A stretch of DNA of 64,000 nucleotides from JAHEFU01 sp041395205. GTDB lineage: Bacteria; 4484-113; JAFGCY01. This document shows, in pieces, positions 51,176 through 58,637 of this stretch. Each line of letters begins with the position of its first letter. The stretch's first letter is position 1. The position numbers and the translations under genes were made by a program. The notes beneath the pieces are model-generated. The model was given only the letters and a program-made list of their open reading frames with translations, was not told where the DNA came from and ran no database searches. The DNA is taken from positions 1,364,001-1,428,000 of the forward strand of contig JAWLAZ010000001.1 of NCBI GenBank assembly GCA_041395205.1, in the 5' to 3' direction.

Positions 51176-52986
51176 CTCCTGAGTCTCTCCTCACCGCTGC
51201 GGTACTGGATCGCCTCCGCCAGGTGCGGGACCTCGATCGCTTCGCAGCCGTCGAGGTCGGCAATCGTTCTGGCAACGCGGCGGATGCGGTCGTAGGCCCG
51301 CGCGCTCAGGCCCAGGCGTTCCACGGCGCGGGTGAGCAGCGAGCGCCCGGCCTCATCCAGGCGGCAGTGCTGCTTCATCATCCGGCTGGACATCGCCGCA
51401 TTCGTGCAGCTGCGGGCCTGGCTGCCGCTCAGGCCCTGCACCGCCTGCTGCGAGGCCCGGGCACTGCGCTCAAGGCTGGCCGCCGAACTGCGCGGCGGCC
51501 CCGCTGAGAGCCTGCCGCTGCTGCTGCCGCCGCTGAGCAGCGCTGCCAGTTCCGCCGTTGTCATTTCCGCGAGCTCCTCCTCCCCGGCACTGCCCGGGCT
51601 GCCATCCGCCACTGCCTGCTCCTCGGCCCGGCGCTGCAGTTCCGCAGTGTCCAGCGCCGCCGTGGCCGCCGTGCGGGCCTCGCTCTGCTCCAGCAGGTTG
51701 CGCTGCTGCTGGATGCGCCGCGCTGCCATCACGCGCTCCTTGACCAGCGCACTGGCTTCCCCGCGCACTTCCTCGTCATCGCGCGTGAGCTTCTCCACCG
51801 GCAGGCGCGCCACCTCGATCGTCATGTCGATCCGGTCCAGCAGCGGGCCGGAGATACGCTGGCGGTAGCGCAGGATCTCCCCCATGTTGCAGGAGCATTT
51901 GTGCACGCTGTCGCCGTAGAAACCGCAGGGGCAGGGGTTCATTGCCGCCACGAGCATGAATCGGCTGGGGAAGGTCAGCGCCAGGTTGGCGCGGCTGATC
52001 GTGACCTGGCCGTCCTCCAGCGGCTGCCTGAGCGTCTCCAGCAGGGTGCGCGACATCTCCGGCATTTCATCGAGGAACAGCACGCCGTTGTGCGCGAGGC
52101 TGATTTCACCGGGGCGCGGGATGCTGCCGCCGCCGATCACACCCGGGATGCTCGCGGTATGGTGCGGGGCGCGGAAGGGCCGCGTTGTCACGAGCCCCAG
52201 CGACTGGTCCAGGAGGCCGGCCACGGAGTAGATGCGCGTCACCTCCAGCGCTTCCTCCTCGGAGAGATCCGGCAGGATCCCCGGCACGCGCTTGGCGATC
52301 ATCGTCTTGCCACTGCCAGGTGGACCGAGCATCAGCAGGTTGTGCCCGCCGGCCGCCGCCACCTCCAGCGCACGCTTGGCATGCTCCTGGCCACGCACCT
52401 CTGCGAAGTCCGCCAGCCCGCCCTCGTTGACAAGCAGCTCTGTGATGTTGCGCAGCGGCTCCGGCGCGATCTCCGTGAAGCCGCGGGCCCAGCTCACGAG
52501 CTGCGAGAGGTGCTCGGCACCGATCACCTCCACGCCGTCCACCACTGCCGCTTCGGCCGCATTCTCGCGGGGTACGATCACGCCCTTCATCCCCAGCGCG
52601 CGGGCCTTGAGCGCCATCGGCAGCACGCCCGCTACCGGCCTGAGCGCGCCGTCCAGTGACAACTCGCCGATGATCAGGTAGTCCCGCAGGCGCTTCGTGT
52701 CGCACTGGCCGTTGCAGCAGATCACCGCGAGTGCGATCGGCAGGTCGAAGCCCGTGCCCTCCTTGCGCAGGTCGGCGGGGGCGAGGTTGATCACGATCTT
52801 GGCCAGCGGCCATTCCAGGTCGCTGTTGCGCACGGCGCTTTCCACGCGCTCCTGGCTTTCCTTGAGCGAGGCGTCCGGCAGGCCCACGATCACCAGTTTC
52901 GGCAGGGCGGAGCGCATGTCCGCCTCCACATCCACCACGAAGGCATCCAGCCCGACGATACTGACAGCCCTGACGATTGCTAACAT
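51172..52986 (-). CDS. comM: YifB/ComM family Mg-chelatase-like AAA+ ATPase
   Basis: 604 residues, ~95 longer than usual. The N-terminal Lon-like domain (residues 1-165) contains GLPDASLKESQERV and LAPADLRKEGTGFDLPIAL. The AAA+ core has Walker A GPPGSGKT (221-228), FRAPHHTASIPGVIGGG, Walker B VLFLDE and the Cys-bearing NPCPCG (350-355). The C-terminal Mg_chelatase_C has CTNAAMSSRMMKQHCRLDEAGRSLL. Between QQQR (428) and CTNA (527) lies an Ala/Ser/Glu-rich insertion of ~95 residues. ComM is a hexameric helicase for branch migration in natural transformation. The start is leaderless, with TATACT six bases ahead. Confidence 0.93.
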   Translation of the reverse strand: MLAIVRAVSIVGLDAFVVDVEADMRSALPKLVIVGLPDASLKESQERVESAVRNSDLEWPLAKIVINLAPADLRKEGTGFDLPIALAVICCNGQCDTKRLRDYLIIGELSLDGALRPVAGVLPMALKARALGMKGVIVPRENAAEAAVVDGVEVIGAEHLSQLVSWARGFTEIAPEPLRNITELLVNEGGLADFAEVRGQEHAKRALEVAAAGGHNLLMLGPPGSGKTMIAKRVPGILPDLSEEEALEVTRIYSVAGLLDQSLGLVTTRPFRAPHHTASIPGVIGGGSIPRPGEISLAHNGVLFLDEMPEMSRTLLETLRQPLEDGQVTISRANLALTFPSRFMLVAAMNPCPCGFYGDSVHKCSCNMGEILRYRQRISGPLLDRIDMTIEVARLPVEKLTRDDEEVRGEASALVKERVMAARRIQQQRNLLEQSEARTAATAALDTAELQRRAEEQAVADGSPGSAGEEELAEMTTAELAALLSGGSSSGRLSAGPPRSSAASLERSARASQQAVQGLSGSQARSCTNAAMSSRMMKQHCRLDEAGRSLLTRAVERLGLSARAYDRIRRVARTIADLDGCEAIEVPHLAEAIQYRSGEERLRS

Positions 52987-52992
52987 ATGTTC

Positions 52993-53020
52993 AGTATAAC
53001 ATAAGACACCCGAAAGTCAA
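52993..53020 (-). promoter_or_regulatory. Promoter of leaderless comM-like gene
   Basis: On the minus strand: -35 TTGACT (53015-53020), a 16-bp spacer and -10 TATACT (52993-52998), then six bases to the ATG at 52986. Confidence 0.75.
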
Positions 53021-53100
53021 GGAAAGTAATCTGATGTTTCCTCTGGCTGATCACTAATTTTATGGTTAAATAATGATTAAATTCAGATCAGATCTTGAAT

Positions 53101-53112
53101 TGTGTGTGTGTG
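53101..53112. repeat. (TG)6 dinucleotide repeat
   Basis: Six TG units ~50 bp before the Cys-rich secreted protein gene at 53164, directly after TTGAAT, which could serve as a -35. Length change could alter promoter spacing. Confidence 0.45.
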
Positions 53113-53163
53113 TTACCTTCCAAACATCTAAGGATGATGTTCACGAACCATACAGGGAGATAA

Positions 53164-53559
53164 ATGATGAAATTGATGACTGCATTGGTAGTTGGCTGTG
53201 TCCTTCTGGGTATCAGCTTTCCCTTTCAAACCGCAATACCCGCCGAGTGTGACCAGATGGTTCACAGTACTGACACAGATGGAGGTGATGACGGCTGTTG
53301 GATGAGATGCAGTGGAGGTTCAATGCTCTTCTGCGAAGAAGGAGTATGGACATTGACATCGCATCGCTTTACCTGCCTTGATGTTAATGAATACTGCCCA
53401 AATGCATGCAACATCTCAACAGGTGTGAACCGGGACATCTGGACATGCGTCGCCAACTGCATACTGCATTGTCCAACCGGCGAGGATGAACTTGAAACAT
53501 ACACGGAGAATTTTGGAACCACTTACTGTTTTGTTTGCGGTCCAGGTGGCCCACATTAA
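53164..53559 (+). CDS. Small secreted Cys-rich protein
   Basis: 131 residues (ATG 53167 is equally possible; GGGAGA is at 53155-53160). A signal peptide covers about residues 1-27 (LMTALVVGCVLLGISFPFQTAIPA). The mature part has 12 Cys, enough for six disulfides, in pairs such as CWMRC, CPNAC, CVANCILHC and CFVC. No family is recognised. Codon use and base composition are much more AT-rich than the rest of the window, suggesting recent acquisition. The next gene is also an AT-rich secreted protein, so the two are probably a unit. Confidence 0.7.
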   Translation: MMKLMTALVVGCVLLGISFPFQTAIPAECDQMVHSTDTDGGDDGCWMRCSGGSMLFCEEGVWTLTSHRFTCLDVNEYCPNACNISTGVNRDIWTCVANCILHCPTGEDELETYTENFGTTYCFVCGPGGPH

Positions 53560-53612
53560 ATAGTAGTTGCCAATTATCTGTTAACATCTAACTATTCGAT
53601 GAGGTGAACATA

Positions 53613-54275
53613 ATGGGAAGACTGTTTTTTACAGCACTGTTACTGCTTTGCTTTGCAAGTGCAGCACTTGCGCACCCGACTGATGGGGCAACTCCAAATG
53701 AGCCTCATGATAATTATGGAACCGAGGCATTCGGTCTAAGGCCGGAATGCAATGTGAACGACCTAACATTCACGGTGCCGTTTCCCGATCCTGCAAGTCT
53801 GTCTAATCCTGAGCTGTACATCATTGCGGGAGCAACTGACCCTGCAACAGGCAAGCAGTTTGAGCCCTGGTTCAAGGACATATACAGACTGGTTTCAGCC
53901 TTGAATGGCAACAACGGAAGCATTCCGGGTCAGCTTGACGAATCTTTGGTGCGAAGCGCCGCTGGCAATCCTGGGAGTGTTTCCCAGCAATGGGTTGACA
54001 AATTCAGGAGTCCTCTGACAGGTGAGTTTCCTCGGCTGGATGCCACAAGTTTTTCACCTGGTGATGTTTACATCCGACCGCTTACCAGCTATGAGATGGA
54101 TCACATTTCCGCCAAGCACAGCGAGTATGACAAGATCTGGAACCAAAACGTACGCACGCAGCCCGGAACTGGGCAAACCATGCAATCAGAGCTGATTGGC
54201 GACGTGTACTACATTCGTGTCTATGGCTGGAATGATGTGCTGATAGAAATGATCTGCTTTGCATCCACGTCATAG
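53613..54275 (+). CDS. Secreted hypothetical protein in AT-rich island
   Basis: 220 residues from ATG 53613 (GAGG eight bases upstream). The signal peptide ends at ALA before HPTDG. The mature protein is polar with only two Cys; its C-terminal region contains SYEMDHISAKHSEYDKIWNQN, then QSELIGDVYYIRVYGWNDVLIEMICF. No family is recognised. The cluster of His, Lys and acidic residues in the last 60 residues could be an active site, but I have no family support for that. It follows the Cys-rich gene after 53 bases and shares its low GC. Confidence 0.65.
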   Translation: MGRLFFTALLLLCFASAALAHPTDGATPNEPHDNYGTEAFGLRPECNVNDLTFTVPFPDPASLSNPELYIIAGATDPATGKQFEPWFKDIYRLVSALNGNNGSIPGQLDESLVRSAAGNPGSVSQQWVDKFRSPLTGEFPRLDATSFSPGDVYIRPLTSYEMDHISAKHSEYDKIWNQNVRTQPGTGQTMQSELIGDVYYIRVYGWNDVLIEMICFASTS

Positions 54276-54402
54276 GAGTTTGACGAAGCTATTCCGATCA
54301 AATCCACAAGAGAGTAGATTCAACAAACTCGACTGATCATGCTCATAGTTGCCGGATTAACATACGCGCAAGATCGGTCAATTGCCTCCTGCTGTATTCA
54401 GC

Positions 54403-54408
54403 TATCAT
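54403..54408 (+). promoter_or_regulatory. -10 box for leaderless AraC-type gene
   Basis: TATCAT exactly six bases before the ATG at 54415. A weak -35, TTGCCT, lies 15 bp upstream. Confidence 0.5.
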
Positions 54409-54414
54409 CCAGGC

Positions 54415-55287
54415 ATGCTGCCGCCGCGCAAGGAAGAGACCCTGAAGGACTACAAGCTGCGGGTGCTGCGCGTGCTGGACTGGCTCGATGCGCATCCGGA
54501 CGCCAGCCCAAGCCTGGCTGAGTTGGCCAGCGTGGCGGCCTTCAGTCCATTCCACTTCCACCATGTGTTCCGCGGCCTGAGCGGCGTGGCCCCGATGGAA
54601 CACCTGCGCCGCCTGCGCCTGGAGCGTGCCTGGCAACGCCTGCAGGACGGCGGGGCCAGTGTTGCCAATGTGGCGCTGGACAGCGGTTACGGCTCGGAGG
54701 AGGGCTTCATCCGTGCCTTCCGCAAAGTGTTCGGAATCACGCCCGGGGCAGCGCGAGGCCTGGAACCGAAGCTCCTTGACCCTGCGGAGCTGAAGCTCCG
54801 GGTGCTCAACTTCTCGTTCAGGCTGGGTGAGTCATTGCCGCATGGCGTGGATGAGATGGCTGCCTTCGAGGTGATCGGCATGGGGGTCGACTGCCCGGAC
54901 TTTGACAACAGCGGCATCGGCCCGCTCTGGTGGCGCTTCATCGAGCGCCTGGATGAGCTTGGCAGCACCGGCCGCATCGTCGGCATCAGCTATCCGCGTG
55001 AGAATGGCTACTACTACGTGGCCGGTGCCGAAGTGCCTGCCGGGACTGAGCTGCCCGATGGTCTGCAGCATGCACATGTGCCGGGTGGCAACTACTTCCG
55101 CAGCCAGTACCACGATCTGGCAACGCGGATGGGGACGGCCTTCTCGCCGATCTTCAGCGAACTGCTGCCGGCGGCCGGACTGACACCCGCGACGGAACCG
55201 ATCTGCATCGAGGACTATCCCCCGGACTTCCATGATGAAGATGCCGGCACCTTCCGGCTGGATCTGTATGTGCAGCTGGACGAGTAA
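54415..55287 (+). CDS. AraC-family regulator with GyrI-like ligand domain
   Basis: 290 residues from ATG 54415. The N-terminal ~115 residues are a double helix-turn-helix: LAELASVAAFSPFHFHHVFRGLSGVAPMEHLRRLRLERA and NVALDSGYGSEEGFIRAFRKVFGITPGAAR. The C-terminal ~155 residues are a GyrI/AraC-effector domain: FEVIGMGVDCPDFDNSGIGPLWWRFIERL, YYYVAGAEVP, VPGGNYFRSQYH and the closing YVQLDE. Such proteins (Rob/BmrR-like) sense hydrophobic compounds. There is no adjacent same-strand target gene, so targets are unknown. Confidence 0.92.
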   Translation: MLPPRKEETLKDYKLRVLRVLDWLDAHPDASPSLAELASVAAFSPFHFHHVFRGLSGVAPMEHLRRLRLERAWQRLQDGGASVANVALDSGYGSEEGFIRAFRKVFGITPGAARGLEPKLLDPAELKLRVLNFSFRLGESLPHGVDEMAAFEVIGMGVDCPDFDNSGIGPLWWRFIERLDELGSTGRIVGISYPRENGYYYVAGAEVPAGTELPDGLQHAHVPGGNYFRSQYHDLATRMGTAFSPIFSELLPAAGLTPATEPICIEDYPPDFHDEDAGTFRLDLYVQLDE

Positions 55288-55508
55288 ACCGCCACAGCCT
55301 GTCCTGCACAATCTGACAACCCTGCGTCAACATTGATCATCCGGCCGAGCCGCTGGCAGCGAAAGCGCGAGCGCCGGCCCCGACCGTCGAGTCCCGCCAA
55401 GGGGATGATCGCACGGGGCAGCAGATCAACCATATCGCGCAATCAGACCGGAACTGGTTTCGGGCTGGATTGCAGACCGGCGAGTGCTCGCACGAGTCGG
55501 CAGATGAA

Positions 55509-56258
55509 TCAGGCCTGCAGGCCGTCGACTCCCGCAGCGCTCAGCACGCTGTCCATTGCCAGGGGCCAGGGACTGTAGAAGGCCTGGGCATATTTGCCGC
55601 GGGCCTGGCGGGCCCAGCGCATCGCATGTGCGCCGAAGAAATCACGGATCCCCGGGTTCTGCTCCGGGCGGCCGAACTGGCTTTCATGGGCATAGATGCT
55701 GGCCAGCCACTCCTCATGGTACGGCGTCACATCGACCACGAAGCTCGGCATCATCTCCGGCGGCAGGAAGTAGAAGTAGACCGCGCTCGGATGCCAGGTC
55801 TCGTAGCCCAGATCCATCTTCTTCAGGTGGGCGTAGTTTGCGCCGTGCGCCACGATCAACCCGCCCTTGATGTGGTCATTGTGCCCGAGCCCGCGTCCCG
55901 GCGGCAGGTCGTAATAAGTGCCGAGCACCACGTCGGGGCGGTACTTGGCAATCAGCTTCGCCACCGCACGGCGGTTCTCGAGGATGTCCTCCACCCCGCA
56001 GTCCGGCAGGTTCATGTTCTCGCGGATGCTGAGCTTGAGAATCTTCGCGGCCTCGATGCTTTCCTGCTCACGGATCGCCACATTTCCGCCGCTGCCCATC
56101 TCGCCGCGGGTCAGGTCCACGATGCCGGTCTTCCTGCCCTGGGCAGCCAGCTTCAGCAGCAGGCCGCCGGTGCCGATCTCGGCGTCGTCGGGATGCGGCC
56201 CGAAGACCAGCACGTCAAGCTTGGGGGCGGAGGGGTCTCCGTAGATCAGGTCAGACAT
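55509..56258 (-). CDS. BshB1-type PIG-L/LmbE deacetylase
   Basis: 249 residues. The zinc motif PHPDDAE (residues 21-27) and the downstream GHNDH (125-129) are typical of LmbE/PIG-L N-acetylglucosamine deacetylases. The segments DLTRGEMGSGGNVAIREQE and DVVLGTYYDLPPGRG point to the BshB1 branch (bacillithiol biosynthesis). The other bacillithiol genes bshA and bshC are not in the window. TAATAT lies exactly six bases before the ATG. Confidence 0.88.
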   Translation of the reverse strand: MSDLIYGDPSAPKLDVLVFGPHPDDAEIGTGGLLLKLAAQGRKTGIVDLTRGEMGSGGNVAIREQESIEAAKILKLSIRENMNLPDCGVEDILENRRAVAKLIAKYRPDVVLGTYYDLPPGRGLGHNDHIKGGLIVAHGANYAHLKKMDLGYETWHPSAVYFYFLPPEMMPSFVVDVTPYHEEWLASIYAHESQFGRPEQNPGIRDFFGAHAMRWARQARGKYAQAFYSPWPLAMDSVLSAAGVDGLQA

Positions 56259-56264
56259 GAGGGG

Positions 56265-56270
56265 ATATTA
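56265..56270 (-). promoter_or_regulatory. -10 box for leaderless deacetylase gene
   Basis: TAATAT on the minus strand, exactly six bases before the ATG at 56258. Confidence 0.5.
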
Positions 56271-56311
56271 TCCGGCGAAGCGCTGATTTAGTTCAAAGGC
56301 CGGTGATCCGC

Positions 56312-57649
56312 TCACTCGCCCTTGAGCTTCGTGCCGGCTTCCTTGCGCGCCTCATACGTGCCGCCGTTGCCCTTCACATGTTCGAGAACTGTACGGTCAG
56401 AGATGCGCCGGGTGGCGTAGCGGCCGAGCTCCGCCTGGGTGCTCTGGCAGGCCAGCTCGCCGAGCAACACGTCGTCCGCGATGCGCATCGCCGCCGCGCG
56501 CTGCACGTCGCCATCCGTGGATGACAGCGCCACTGCCAGCAGCTGATGCCCGTCCGCCAGCTCCTTGACAGCCTGCAGCTGCACCGCCGGGTCCAGGCAG
56601 TCCCGCGCGATCTCCGCCAGCAGCTGCGGGTCGCGCACGCATTCACAGGCCGCCATGCGTACCTCATTGTGCGCGTCCGTCATGCAGATCCGTTTCAGCA
56701 GCGCATCATCCTCCAGCAGCCAGACCGCGGCTTCACGCACGGTTTCGCGGCTGTCCTCCTGCGCCACCTTTGCGAGCACCGCCTGGTCGCTGAGCTTCAT
56801 CACAGCCGCCATCCGCACATCGCTGATGCGGTCCGTGCGCGCGATGGAGGCCAGCAGGGTCTGGTCCTCGATGCGCTGCACGGCGGCAATGCGCACGTCG
56901 TCGCTCTTGTCGCTCTTCGCCGCATTGCCGTAGGCATCCGTGGACTGCACCCGGCGGACAGCGGCCAGGCGGATCTCGCGGCTGGGGTCTTCGCGCAGCA
57001 GCTCCTCGAGGATGGCCTGCTCCTCCACCCGTTCAATCGCCGCGCAGCGTACGCTCAGGTCGGAATCATTGCGGGCGATGTCCCCGAGGATGAACTGGTC
57101 CGACAGGCGCTGCGTGGCCCGCAGGCGTGTGGTGGCGGTCTTCTCGGTCTTGGCGATATCGATCAGCAGGTCCTCGTCCGTGAGGTTGCCAACCGCTTCC
57201 TGGCGCACTTCCCAGTCAGTACTCTGCTCGAACAGCCGGGCCAGCAGGGCCGGGTCGCTCAGGCGCTGGGCAGCGGCCTTGCGCAGCGGCATGTCCGGAT
57301 CCGAGGTGGCGATCGTGAACAGCAGCTGCTGGTCAGTGCACTGCTCGAGGGCGGCCTGGCGCACCATCCGCTCCGGGTCAGTACGCACGACGGTGGCGAT
57401 CCGCTCCTGGTCAGTCAGACGGCTGACGGCGCGGCTGCGCACCAGCGGGTCGGAAGCGCTGTCCACCACCTGTCTGACCGCTGCCGGATCAGTCAGGCGG
57501 TCCAGGCTGGCCAGGCGTACACGCTGTTCGGAGTCCTTCGCCGCGAGGCGGGCCAGTGTAGCCTCGTCATCGAGCTGCGCGATGGCTTCGAGGCGCACCT
57601 GCCAGTCGCTGTGCTGCCATTTAGGCCTGAATTTATCAAGCAGTCCCAT
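56312..57649 (-). CDS. HEAT-repeat-like solenoid protein
   Basis: 445 residues from ATG 57649 (AGAGGAAAGC upstream; the longer frame is unsupported). Nearly the whole chain is short helical repeats of ~21-24 residues with the pattern VR.AA..RL.D...L..IA..D, at least 15 units by eye (for example VRQEAVGNLTDEDLLIDIAKTE). This is a very regular EZ-HEAT/PBS-like solenoid of the type used for protein-protein contact. There is no signal peptide, membrane helix or catalytic domain. Partners are unknown. Confidence 0.82.
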   Translation of the reverse strand: MGLLDKFRPKWQHSDWQVRLEAIAQLDDEATLARLAAKDSEQRVRLASLDRLTDPAAVRQVVDSASDPLVRSRAVSRLTDQERIATVVRTDPERMVRQAALEQCTDQQLLFTIATSDPDMPLRKAAAQRLSDPALLARLFEQSTDWEVRQEAVGNLTDEDLLIDIAKTEKTATTRLRATQRLSDQFILGDIARNDSDLSVRCAAIERVEEQAILEELLREDPSREIRLAAVRRVQSTDAYGNAAKSDKSDDVRIAAVQRIEDQTLLASIARTDRISDVRMAAVMKLSDQAVLAKVAQEDSRETVREAAVWLLEDDALLKRICMTDAHNEVRMAACECVRDPQLLAEIARDCLDPAVQLQAVKELADGHQLLAVALSSTDGDVQRAAAMRIADDVLLGELACQSTQAELGRYATRRISDRTVLEHVKGNGGTYEARKEAGTKLKGE

Positions 57650-57858
57650 GCTTTCCTCTGATTCGCCCGACGCAGTTCGCCTGATGCGCCATATCAATAA
57701 TGATAGGGTCTGGCGGATTTTCACCCGGCAGTCACCGATTCAACTCTTACTACGTCATTATGTACATGTAACTGAACCGCTTCAGGAAGCGGTGGCGGCA
57801 GGTCTGACGATTCTTCGGCGGATGGATGTTCCATATATCGGCAGCCTGCGGTGATGAT

Positions 57859-58581
57859 ATGCAGCTTGAACAGTTCTTCAGTTCTGCCCTGGACTGGCTC
57901 AGTGCCCCGTTGGGAACCGGGCTGGCGGTCTTCCTGCTCATCTTCGGCGGGCTATCCCTCTGGGCCTTCTCCAATGTGGCGATCTGGGAGGATGCCGAGG
58001 ACAACATCGGCAATGAGGCCTTCTGGGTATCGCTCGTGATTTTGGTGCCCATCGTGGGTATCCCGCTCTATGCCCTGGTGCGCCTGCTGCTGATGCTGCA
58101 TATTGCGGTCACCGACTGGTGCGACCAGGGCTACCGCCGCTTCATCGGCGGCAACAAGCTCGTACGCTTCAGCCCGGTCGGCACTCCGATGAAGCAGCAG
58201 CTACGCTACACGATCCATCGCCAGGCCGGCGGCGGGCAGGATGCACGCCAGCGTCCGGATCTGCGCAGGGGACCGCGCACACTCGGCTCGCAGCGGCCGG
58301 CGGCGGACCACAGGCCATATGCGGCTGTGATCGCTGGAGAGAAGGGCGAGCTGCTGCGGGAGACCGCTGAACGCTCGCGCAGGGGAGAACCCGTGCAGAT
58401 CGCGGTGCTCAACAGCAACTTCCTGCCCAAGGGTGAAAGCAAGGTCAGCCTGAGTCCGCAGGAGCGCTCCGCGAGCCCGTTCGAGGTCACGCGCAGGGAG
58501 CATCAGAAGATGTCCTGGCGGGCCCAGATGCGGGAGCTGCGCAGTGAACGGCTGCAGGCCCGTGAGCGGAAGCCGGACTGA
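57859..58581 (+). CDS. Two-helix membrane protein with basic cytoplasmic tail
   Basis: 240 residues from ATG 57859. Two membrane helices (about 17-38 and 56-82) with WEDAEDNIGNEAFW between them resemble the PLDc_N-type hairpin. The remaining ~150 residues are polar, Arg/Gln-rich and probably disordered (RQRPDLRRGPRTLGSQRP; LRSERLQARERKPD). There is no clear ribosome-binding site, so the start is uncertain. No function is recognised. Confidence 0.6.
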   Translation: MQLEQFFSSALDWLSAPLGTGLAVFLLIFGGLSLWAFSNVAIWEDAEDNIGNEAFWVSLVILVPIVGIPLYALVRLLLMLHIAVTDWCDQGYRRFIGGNKLVRFSPVGTPMKQQLRYTIHRQAGGGQDARQRPDLRRGPRTLGSQRPAADHRPYAAVIAGEKGELLRETAERSRRGEPVQIAVLNSNFLPKGESKVSLSPQERSASPFEVTRREHQKMSWRAQMRELRSERLQARERKPD

Positions 58582-58637
58582 GCCGGCCGCTGCCCTGCAT
58601 AGGCTATGCTGGACGAATCTGACACCGGAGGTCTCCC

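Noticed and set aside
53995..54275. C-terminal toxin-like nuclease domain in the secreted protein at 53613
   Set aside because: The His/Lys/acid cluster is suggestive, but there is no recognisable toxin family, and no immunity gene next to it.
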